From Eretmocerus hayati (lineage: Eukaryota; Arthropoda; Insecta; Hymenoptera; Aphelinidae), in assembly GCA_029851415.1 (NCBI GenBank), contig CM056741.1, positions 143,456,522 to 143,520,521 of the forward strand: a stretch of 64,000 bases of DNA. Direction: 5' to 3'. The position numbers and the translations under genes were made by a program. Under the pieces are notes generated by a model, which did not search any database, was not told where the DNA came from, and was given only the letters and a program-made list of their open reading frames with translations. The stretch's first letter is position 1; every line of letters begins with the position of its first letter. Positions 35,001 through 47,000 of this stretch are shown here, piece after piece.

Positions 35001-38000
35001 AATATTGGTGATGAGCAAGAATAACTTTCCCGCGGGTACTTTCTAACCTACAAATTGGCACATTTTCGTTCACAAAAATCTCAAAATCTTTTCCAATTTT
35101 GGCCAAACGAAGAGTTATCCAGGCCAAGTTAGATGATTACAAAGCCTGGATAACTCGCCGTTTAGCCCAAATTGGAAAAGATTTTAAGATTTTTGTGAAC
35201 GAAAATCAGCGTGCACGGCGGCCGCATCGCCTTAATATGCATATTTCATTTTTCAAAATTTGAACGATATATATATACATACATACACATCAAAAGCGTA
35301 TTCATATTCTTGCCTACATTTTTGGATAAGGTGAGTGCAACAGGGCAGGCCGCTCTTCAATGTCCAAAAACCCACTCTAAAATAAATATATTTGTTACCC
35401 GGACCCATCAGGTCCGGTCCTAACAAAATGAATCTCTCGTACAGAGAGAAAAAAAATCTACTCAAACACCAAAGTCGTATTGTGTTTACAACATTCGTGA
35501 TTCTAATGATGAGTTATGATAAATAATTGTAAGACGCACCGTATAATTTACATATTCCTGGCATTGGACCAACATTAGTACTCAATGCGACTTTCCCCAC
35601 AGAAATCGAAAAACTATCGGTGACACGTAGCAAAATGTCACTAGATATCGTGTGTTGCGAGTAAGACCGCAATTGTAACAACAAGCCAGCGCATCTTCGT
35701 CGATCAATTGATCTCACATTCTTGCCGAGGTAGCGTGCGGATGTAAAAATGATCATATTAGTTTCCGTAATGACCTTGCAAGATCTATCTCCGAGACCCG
35801 GCACAATGACTCCCGATCATAGTTTATAACTGAGTAAGGACTTGATGTTTACTAAAACTTTCAATTCGTGCGATTCGATTGCTCACTTGACGATATAACC
35901 CGAAATGTAAAACCTCAACCTATATGCTGTTGTTGTTTTCATCAACTGAAATACACTATTGGCTTCCACTATCAGATGAAAAAAATTCCGTTCGTCGGAT
36001 AAATATCAATGGATTAACCCTTTACTTTTTTATAGCTTATAGCCCCATCACGCTAAAAACAGTTTGGTTAAACTAGCAAATTTTTCTGCTCGACTAGCGA
36101 TTTTCTGCTGCTGTTTCCGGACATCGAAAATAATTTGCTGTCGTAACTATACACCTCAACTCACTGGGACCCAGCAAAACATGTCATTGTTATTGAATTT
36201 GCTCTGGAAAATATGAGGTGAAGGATCGCTTATGAATGGCCACATGAAATTGTATTTCAACGGGGACATACCACCGTTGGAAAAAAAAGAGTAAATTCAC
36301 ACTCTAAATCCTCAATTAGTTGCGGAGGGTGGATAATGTGGGTGTTGTGACGGATTTTTGTGGAATGCTGATCTGCGGTGTGATGGATATGTGTGTGTGG
36401 CGTATCATGCATATTAGTGTACATGTGTGCACATTTGGCCGCCGAGCTTTCGTCGCGCGTCTGACCGTCTCATCGGCACAGCGACTCGCGCCCGAGCTCA
36501 CACTGCCGCGAGCTGCCGCGGTAGAAGTTAGTCAAGGAGAGCTGTCGCTCTCATCTGACCTGGTGCTATTCCCCAGGAGTTCTAGGACCCGTTCGCGAGG
36601 TAAGTGTCCGGGTGTATATTGTGGACGTGAATGATATGTGATAAGTGTGTGTAATCGCGTGTTTGTATTATTTGTAGTCCAGGAAACGGAGCCGAGCTGA
36701 TTGCTCTAAGTCGACTGTAACGGCCTTGTATCTGCCATTCGGCGAGTTTCTTTGAGAAACTGAGTTGATCACGACCTTGGCGCTCTCTTATCCTCCAGAG
36801 GCGGGTCTACACGCACCCAGGCAACGCCGAGTACAAATTCTGCGTGAGCAACTTCCATTTCCAAGTTGTCGAATCTTGCTGCATCGACAAACCGGGTCGC
36901 CTCTGCTTTAGCCGGCCGGCATCTCATCTCATCGTGCTCCGGACGAAGTATTTCTCCAAAGTTACGTAACAGTGAAATTCTACTTTGTTCAATTCACTCA
37001 TTTATTTCGTGGCAGCCTGGTAGTTGTAGTATTTGTATGAGTGTGTGAATGCATAAGTGTGAATTCAAACCATTTGACTTTCAGACTGGCCAGTGACTCG
37101 AAAATCTATTGGGTAAAGTTGCCTCAAGATATATGTAATATTCAACTAGATTTTTACTTCTAGATCTATTATAATAAATTGGATTTTTGTGATGAATTCT
37201 ACCTCGATGAGCTCAATATATCAATCCAGATCCTACCTACGATAAATTTCAAGAAATAGAAAGGAAATTCTTTACAGTGTAAATATTGCCAAGAGGTGAT
37301 ATTTATTTTGGTTGCAAATTAGCCGCATCAACTAAACATGAAGCTCGCCCAGCACGCAACTTGTGCTGTCTTACTCATTTCGAGTCGCTGCGACACCAAA
37401 ATTTTTTGCGGCGCAGATAGCGTGGCTGTTTTTGCAAAATAATTTGCTAGCTGAACTCGAAAATGTTTCTAGATTTGCAGAACTTCTTCTAGCGTAATCT
37501 GTTTGCTGATTTATCGATGCAAATCGTGCCTGATTTGGCAGCGGAAACAGCAAGACCAGATAAAAATATTGTTGGATAAGCGAGGATCCTTACAGCAAAT
37601 TCTGTTTTGCTGTCGGAGCTCGACCTTTTTTTTACAGACATTTATAGCTTGGGCGTAAGGGGGACAGATAATCGCCCTTGCAAGAAAGAAACCACGAGAC
37701 TCGTGGTTCCTTAGAGAGAGGCGTTTTATTTCTCAAACTAAGAAAATTCGAAAAGAAGAGATTCGGGATTTCTCAAATTTGCACGTACTTATCTTTAGCA
37801 AAATGATTTCTCGTTCTCAGATATCCTTTTTGTAGTGTAATAAGTGACCAAAAGGTTGAGAGCAGTGTTGGCTCAGTCGATATCGTTCTAGCTTCGGTGT
37901 CAACACTGTTCGAGGGGTCGTGGGTTCGATTCCCGGCGAAATCACTCGGAAATTTTTTCTGAGGTTTTTTCGACGGGAAAAGGACCCATCATACCCCGCC

Positions 38001-41000
38001 TGCTTTAGAATGGCGTTTTCTCCGGGATTATCCTTCAGAGAAATCCTGGGTTTCCCCATTTCACGAGGTTCGACTAGCGGGCCTTGGGCGAATGGGAAGC
38101 AGGGGGAGGGTGGGTAACGTAGGGAGTTAATAAGCCGACCCGACGTGCCTTCCAAGTGCACGGGGAGATGCGGGGAATGTCGGCCTTACCGGCATTGGAG
38201 TTTGAGTCTCACCAAATCATGGCCTTACAAACCATGAAGAGGTCACTCCGGGGAAGCTGGAATCCACAAGTAGAGGGAAATTTTATAACCCTCCTCACTA
38301 AGGTGGTAAAGGTGCCCCCCGTGCTAGGCCCAGGAGGCTGCAAGGGGATCTAGAAAAAAAAGTGACCAAAACGTTGTAAGCAGGTGTTTGTCGGAAAATC
38401 TGATCCCCTTTTTGTGACAATATAAGTTACTGTTTTTTAATGCACTCACTTTCACTCTAGGACCGTAATACACTGATCGAAATCGATGAGGTATCGGGAA
38501 CTTCTCGTTTTCAGAAGACTTTCGTTTGCTTAGATCAATTAGAATACCCTGTTACAGAATGCATAATACGTTGTCTAATCGGTCATGTGAGTAAGATGTT
38601 TTGTTTTCAAAAGGGCCAAGTCAAATGTGGCCACAACAAGTCGAAAGACCGCAAACGCTACATTAAATTAAACAGCAGGAACAACTGGTCTATCTACATG
38701 TACTTCTATAATTAGGGTGGATCAAGGAAAAAGTCGTGAAACAAAAAAGCGGATTACTCACTTTGTGACATTCAAATATGTTTCCGCGAGTCGCGACAAA
38801 TAGCGAAGGTGAGTTACACAGAAAGCGAATGCTTTCGTGCTTAGAATTTCGACGCATATTGCTGTCGCCAAGCAGGAACCACCTTCTACATCTGTAGAAG
38901 TACAAGGTTCGTCAAGAGCCACCAAAGAGTGATCAGTCAAGAAATCCAAAATGCAAGCCAACCTATCAATCTAGAATAAATAGAAAAAATAGTTATATAG
39001 TTTTTATGAGTTGAGGAGATCTAGTTTTCTTACACTTTTTACTCTCCATACTTTAGTGGAGCTGGAAGTTTCTTAAAAGGCTATTTATGTCCAAAATATT
39101 ATAGCTACAGAAAGTGACAACATTTTCAACGTGCTTGAACTCATTTTACCCGTACTTGAGAGGAGAAAGAGTTCACGGTAGATAAGCTGGGCCTAGTGAA
39201 TTTTAAGGGATAATGACCAAGGTAAAATTTCAACAACTTTTCATCAATTTTCAAGATGAGCAAGCTCCAGTTAGAACAGTAATGATCACTAATACTACTC
39301 AATTTACCATCACTGGCGGTAGAATTAATTTTCCATATTCTCCCTGGGAGCTGTTGCAGTGATTCTAAGGGAAAATATGAGAATCGAACTCGCTGTTTGG
39401 GTTTGAACAAATATCGAAAAAGTCTAAAATTTGGGGGTGAATCAACAGAAACGCGTATTACTCTTCTTCAATGAATCTGATTGAAAATTTTCTTATATTC
39501 ACTTTTAGCAGAAAGAGTTTGGTCATGGGTGCTTTTTTATAGTAAGCATTTCAGAACGCCGTCTTTAGCTACTTTTCTCAAAAATTGCATCATATGCAAC
39601 ACTTTCAGCTTTCATTTGCGCCAAATCATGCCAAACTGGGCTCTAAAATCCATTTGTGACACCAGGGGCAAGCCACTATACTCAGAAACTATTCAGCAAG
39701 CTCATTACCCCACCGACTCTCCCAGTCACGAATGTGTATAATTTTGCTCATATCGTCGCCCCGAAGAAGAAAAACACTGTCTGTATTACCGGTGAAGAGT
39801 AACATCTTCTGGATGCATTCATGAAAAGAAACACCATCCATATCCCAGAACGAAGATTAACACGTATCTTTAACCAGCGACGAAAAATAAGGCCTGGCAG
39901 TAGCTCCCGACGAATAGTAATACCCGCTCATAACTACCGGCGAATATGAACACGTTACCCGTAGTAGCAACGAAAAGTAACATTTACCCGAAGCCTGGAC
40001 GTAGAAAAACACTTCCTGTAAGCCCGGACGAAAAAAAACACCTGCCGTAAGCCCCGACGAAAAAAAACACCTGCCGTATGCCCCGACGAAAAAAAAACAC
40101 CTCCCGTAAGCTCCGACGAAGGAAAAGACCCGATGGTAATAACCGGAGTTATCTCTGAAAAATGCTAATTTCAATGTTTTCTGAGAGTAAATACGTTTCT
40201 TCTCATCCATCAATACTGTAGAGAAAAACTGCAGTTTTTTCCTGCGAACATAATATTTCACGCTAAAATATACTTTGGAAGAAAATCTTGAGAATAGGCC
40301 TCCCGGAAAATCAGTTTTTGATGTAATCAACTTTGTTTTCCATAGAGAACAGCAATAACATGAAAACTAAATTCGAAAGCAGTATTGCCATAGACTTTTC
40401 AAATGGCGCAAAGATCCTTTCAGTATCATTTGTAACTAAAATCGAAGTATACGCATTGTACCGAGAAAACCATTTCCTTGTTAGAAATTAAAATAATTAA
40501 AAGCCTAGCCAAAATTTGTCCGTCAGCGTCTCCCGTCTCGGGTTGCCTATCGGGAGGGGGTGAAAGGTGATGGGTGGCCGTTTGGGTCATGGTTTGGTCA
40601 TGGGGGGGGGGGAGTGGGGGTTAGTGGTGAGGTAGGTAGGTTGGTGGATGGATGGATGTACTTGAACCTCAGTGATTCCAGTGGAAATCAACAAAGTTGA
40701 AGTGATACGTTCCACTGGAATTTCAGTGAAAACTACTAAACTTTCAGTGAAAATCACTAGAATTTCAGTGAAACTTCCACTGGAATTTCAGTGAAAATCA
40801 CTAAAAATTCAGTGAAATTAACACTGGAATTTCAGTGGAAATTAATCAAGTTTCAGTGACACATCCACTAAAATTTCCGTGGAAGTCGCTAAAGTTTTAG
40901 TGAAAATTGCTCAAGTTTCCACTGTCTATTAGATTGTAATAGTTGTCTATTTCAGTATAATTGCATCATTGGATGTAAAAAACTATTTCGAAATTAGTGT

Positions 41001-44000
41001 ATTGACCGAGTCAAACGAGATGGGTAATAAGGGTATACATATTATTCATCGTTGAAGAGAGAGATATCCTCAGTGATTATTTTACCCAACTTGCCCCCAT
41101 ATGCCGATCTCGGAGATGGGCACTCCTTGGCCTCCTGGCAATTGTTTTTCACGTTTGTTATGTTGAAATATGAGAAAGTAAGTAGTTTGCGTCGACCTTG
41201 AATCATTCCTGCGTTCTCCAGAAAATCTAAACTAATTTTTCTACTTTTCGTGATTGCTTAGCTAAGAGAGCACTGAGGGAATCGCCTTCAATAAAATCGG
41301 TGCCAAATTCTTTGAGTTCAACCAATCTCAACGTACTTTAGCGCATTTGATTCCTTGTTTCAAGACCTTCAAAATCCATTTTTTTTAAATTGCAAAATTT
41401 GAATATGGAGCTGTTTTATGTGCAAAACACGGAGACAATTTGTAAACAAGGATGCCAACATTAGAGTGTACCTAACGTGCCCCCATATATATTTATCTCG
41501 AAAAGGCGTGCAGAACGACTTTTATAATACTCAGAACGTGTTTATCACGTCAAAATAAGTCAGAAATAGTGTTTCGAACCAAAGAAAAACTCCAAATGTG
41601 CGTGCACGTCGATAAAAGCACTTTATCGCCTATTTCCATAGTTTATTTCGGAAGAATTGAGACAGTTCGGCTCCAATTGATACAAATTGGACGTGGTTCA
41701 GTGCATTCCAAAGGTACTTGAACAAGCTTCAAAATGAGCTAAGATACGCTAGAAAATATTGAGATGGACCAGAGTTTTGGAGAAAATGACTTAAGGCGAT
41801 GCGGTCACCGTGCAACCCGGAAATTATATCTTATTTGGATGTAAATCAAAAAATTTTCACGAGACGAAGTTGGAGACGTTTTGTCCATTACGTATTATCA
41901 TTTGAATTGTGGTGGACAACTCATTATTTGTCGCCAATCACAAAACTATCACTAATAAACGAGAATAACTTGCCCGCGGGTACTTTCTAACCTACAAATT
42001 GGCACACTTTCGTTCACAAAACTCTCAAAATCTAGTCCGATTTGGGCCAAACGAAGAGTTATCCAGGCCAAGTTAGATGATAATAAAGCCTGGATAACTC
42101 GTCGTTCAGCCCATAATGGAAAAGATTTTGAGAGTTCTGTGAACAAAGTTCAGCGTGCACGGTGACCGCATCGCCTTAATGAGGGAAAGTTGGGTACACA
42201 CTTTCGTAAACTCTCAAAAATCACCTTTTGGGTGAATTAAAACAGTTTGGCTCCAGTTGGTTCAAATTATTAATCAAAATATCCATGCAATTTTGAAATT
42301 TTAAATGAATAGCTGAGTACGTCCACGTCGAATTCAAACGATTTCTGCAACGAGCTACAGCTGTTGAAATAAAAAGGAATGTCTTAGGTATCAAATCCGT
42401 TAGCCTGAAGAGAGATTGTCGGTATCGCCTGCCGGTTCAAGCGTGTATTTCCGCTTCTACTCCATCAAATCGACTTCACCAAGGGGTCATTTTGAAGGAA
42501 ACCGAGTCAGCTACCGACTCAAATTAGTTTTGAAGCTCAAAAGTCATTTGCATGCGCAGAAACTTCACAATCATCTGATCAGAGTCGGGAAGAATTGCTG
42601 GCAATGATTCGTTAGATTCGAATTTTTCGTGCATGCAAATGACTTTTGAGCTTCAAAACTAATTTAAGTCTGTAGCTGACTTGATTTCCTTTACAATGGC
42701 CCCTTGGTGGAGTTGATTTGATGGAGTAGAAGCGGAAATACACGCTTGAACCGGCAGGCGAGACCGACAATCTTCCTCCAGGCTCACGGATTTGATACCT
42801 AAGACATTTCTTTTCATTTTAACAGCTGTAGCTCCGGTTCTACTGCATGAAATTGACTTCAGCGAGAGGTTGTTTTCCAAGGAAATTGGACCAGATACCG
42901 ATTGAAGATACTTCCAAAGACGTAGAGAATAATACATGCGCAGGAGATGCTAATTATCGAATGAAAATTTGCTTTCGAAATGAATTTCTACGCATCTGAG
43001 CATCTGTCACACTGTAAAAAATACTCAAATCAGTCATTCTTGAGGTGAAACAGTCCCGCAAACACAATGGGATGAGTTGCGAGGTTCTCCGAGGGAGTTG
43101 AACGAGGTAAAAACGCATTTTTCGAGTTCTTGAGATTTTTTTTTCGCACTAGAAGAACTCTAGCAGGCTCCAGAAGTCAAAATAATGACTGAGAATTCTC
43201 ATACACGTAGTTTATCAGTGGTGGAATCGGAAAAAAAGGGAATGAAAAAAATTAAAATATACGTCAAACAAGGTATACGCCAATCCGTGATTTTTGAGTA
43301 TTCTACCTACCAGCTGTCCAAAAAACAACTCGGAGAGATTCTGCTACTAATCAATCGATGGGTTCTGGAGTCACCTTTCAAATGCTACTTGGAAAATCCA
43401 AATTGGTCGAAGCAATCAAAAGTTACGAGCAGAATACGGTAGGATGGTCTCAATTTTTGATTTTTCGGTAAAACCACTCTTGTAAGCCTATCTGGGACAA
43501 AAAAAATATCTCATACTGGTACCCCACATCGAGAAAAATGGTATGGGGATTTAAAAAGAATAGTTGCAGAAATCGTTTGAATTTGACATGGACGTACTCA
43601 GCTATTCTTATATCATTATAATTGTGAAACCTTGGTGATGAAGATTGTAGAAAACGTTCATCAGTACTCTAGATGATTCCTTGAATAAGCACCTTGACGG
43701 CATTCAAGTGTTCTCATTGAACTCGATCAGTATTCGAGTATTTTCAAAGTGAGACTGTTGCTAAAGAAACAGAACATCGTCAGCAAATGAATGGATCAAC
43801 AACCTTCAATATCGGGTGATGACTTGCTCAAGATAGCGCGCATAACCTGTATAAATTTCTCAATTCTTCCTAAATAAACTACGGGCAATCAAGTCGTTGC
43901 CTCTTTCGATTGAATGGCGACTCGTAAATGATTGTCGACTTCAGGAATTTTCCTTTATGTTTGATTAAAGTCTAGGCTGGGATTTCTCACCGGTTGACTG

Positions 44001-47000
44001 TTCGATAAGATGTAGGAATAAGCTGATGGCTTATCCACAACTAATGAATGACTCTACACGCTTTGAGCAGAAGGCTCTTATGCGTTTCGTCCCCCACCTG
44101 CAACCTGGTTCATCGTAACCGGACTCATCAACAGGGCTGGTGTTGCAGGTGGTGCCCTGGACGCTTGGCGATGAAGCACTTATGCGCTCTTATATGTTAC
44201 AGTAAATGTCCGAAATCAGTCAATGCCGGAGATTTACTAGTAAATCCTAGGATTGACTGGTGGGGCCAGTCAATCCTAACATTGACTAGTAAATGTCCAG
44301 CATTAACTGGGAAGTCTAGTCAATGTTGTTGAAATGGCAGCATTTCGGACATTCACTAGTCAATCTTAGGATTGACTAACAAGCCTCCGTAAATGTCCGA
44401 AATGTGATTGCTCACGAAAAATATAGTTGGCACGTAAACTTGTTTCTTTCAAAACTTCGCGCCGAAAAACAAGCTTCTGAGGTACAAGAAGATATTTTCA
44501 TTATAGGATGAGGATTTCTACAGAATTGGAACAAAAGCTGGTTTAATTAACAACCCGTTCCCGAGGAGCCAGTTTGAAGTTTGCAAAGAGAAATTCCTCG
44601 ATCTCAACGAAATTGACCGGACACAATCTGTAAGCTTACGAGCAGCAGCTTCGAAAATTTCGATTATAGGTGGCCTGGAAATAACGAAATGCAATTGTAA
44701 AGCTAAATGTTCTTCAAATAGATGTTCTTGTGATGTGAAAAAGATACTGTGCAATTCAAGATGCCATAAGAGCCAGAGCTGTTGTAATAAGTAGCTTTCA
44801 TATTGTTAAATTTTTGGAAAGATTCAACTTTACTTTGATCATACAACGTGCTATATTATTTGTCGGTGAAAAATTCGTAAGACTGGAATGACATTATCAA
44901 TGTGATGAAGATGTGACCTCCGTTCAGTATGAACGTCAGATCTAAGACAATGTGCAGCTGTGATACATTTACGCTAAATATCATTTTGCATGAATGAATT
45001 TTGCTTCTCATATATTTTCATTCCTCTGCTCATTATATGTTTCGGACATTTACGGGAGTCAGTCAGTCAATCCTAAGATTGTCTAGTAAATGTCCGAAAT
45101 TCATCTTCACGAATCAACATTGACTGGCTGTTTCAGTCATTTCTAAGATTTACTAGTAAACCTTAGGATTGACTGGCCCCTCTAGTCAATGTCAGGAACA
45201 ACTAGTCAATCCTAGGATTGACGGATTTCGAATATTTACTGTAACAGATATATACCAAACACTTGATGAGCTTGAATACCCCAATTAAAAAGGGCGTTGA
45301 ATTTGAGTTATTATTATGTTTGTGATTTTTGGTGAAAGTTAATTTGATCTTCAAATTGGTTGTACGTACACGCTTATACAGTGTATAAGCGCGTACCCTT
45401 TAATATTGTCGAGATGCGTCAAGGCTTTTTTCTTACATCAAAGTTTCACTGAAAAAATTTTTTTTCTTTCTGAATGATTTCAATAATTAATTGAGTAGTT
45501 ATTGCTCCTCCGAAATTCTAGTTCTGGTTCACATTGACAACTGAAATTAAATTCCAATGGAAGCCTCTAAGAATATTCTTCTCTGCTCGACTCGCATTAT
45601 TATGGAACAATCTTAAACTTCGAGAGTTCTTAGAAGCTTCTGAATTTTTGGGTGGGCAGTAATACACCTAAAATCGGTTTTCATAGATTTTGTAAGTATT
45701 AAAATGAAATAAATCGTTATCTATGTGGTTTCTTGAGAACGATAAGTGATGAATGCTTCCTTTTTCTCGGTAAGATTCAAGTAATATAAAACGTAATTAG
45801 ATAGAAGTGCCTTCTAATAATATTTTCAAGTTCATTTCAAACGATAAATCTCTGAATATAAAATCAAGGATTGATACAATATTAATGTATAAAGATGCTG
45901 GGTGAGCATTCTGCGCTCCAACAATGTCTACATTTATACTTGAAAATAAAATCTAGGAGTTATAATGACACGCGACAACAATGTCCTGGAATACTTATTG
46001 TAAGTCCAGAACAATTTACGGATACACGCTCAAAGAGAATTACAGAATCTCACAGGCAAGAAAAGTAATCTTATTTTTTGGAACACTTCCTTTACGCTCG
46101 TCTGAGGAGTAAAATCGCGCGCGGTCAGCTGACCGACACGGCCCCGTAGAACGAGATTTGATGCAAACCGCCATACGATGCAACGAAAAAGCGACACTTT
46201 TGCAATATAGGTATACTGCTCGCACTAAGCAACCGCGCGTACTCATTCTCATCAGCATACCGCATCATCAGATGCCGAATGCCGAAATCCCGTCTGCTAT
46301 CGTCTACCGTCTGAATACATGCAGCATCAAGATGAAAGTGATATCTATGTGTTTCTCTGGGCAAAATTTAAAGTCTGAATGAATAAAATATTGCTTCCAT
46401 ATCTAAAAGATACGAAGTTTCATTGTGACATCTTAAATCAAAAGATTCAGTGAATCCCAATAAAATTCTTTTGTCATTCAATCAGCTCTGATGCATTTTG
46501 TGAACCTTGATTAAGTAGTGATGATTCAGATTCAAATTAAGATGCATTTTATGTCCTCCCACCATAACCTTCTAAAGAGTCCACCCAAGGCCAAGGACAT
46601 CTCAATCACTCAAGGGCTTATTGGTGTGCATCTTTATCGGTATCGGATCGTTGTATGATGAGCATTCAGAAGCTTGAACCTCAGTTTGAAGTCGATCAAA
46701 GTTTTAGACAATTCCACACATCTTATCGAGACGAATTTCGGAACTCCGTTCCTTACGTATTTCTCAAACGCACACGAATTTTACCTTTGAATTGACTTGA
46801 TCTACCAAGAGAAGATTCTGAGATACGATGCTGTTTTGTGAGCGACACGTGAATAACTTCAATATACACTAGATGGTGGTACGGCCTGATTCGTAGCTTA
46901 AAAATTTCGATGAGTAATAAGTCTGTACAAAACTGAAACCGAATAATTCCTGAAACCTCCTAAATTTGGTCTTGGGTTCAGGAATTCGATTGACAAGGTA

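Larger units (their letters stand above)
23697..35425 (+). mobile_element. Ty3/gypsy LTR retroelement, errantivirus-like, degenerate
   Basis: Two LTRs start TGTGG and end TAACA, and the flanks carry the same 4-bp duplication AAAT (23693-23696 and 35426-35429). Between them, on the plus strand, are Gag, protease, reverse transcriptase, RNase H, integrase and an envelope-like ORF in the order usual for errantiviruses. It lies antisense in MSH4 intron 10. The coding region is broken by several stop codons and frame changes, a 1.7-kb palindromic insertion before the reverse transcriptase, and a MITE in the 3' LTR. By eye the LTRs differ at about 19 of 816 positions, so insertion is fairly old but not ancient. 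I could not assign a primer-binding site or a strong polypurine tract. Confidence 0.93.
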
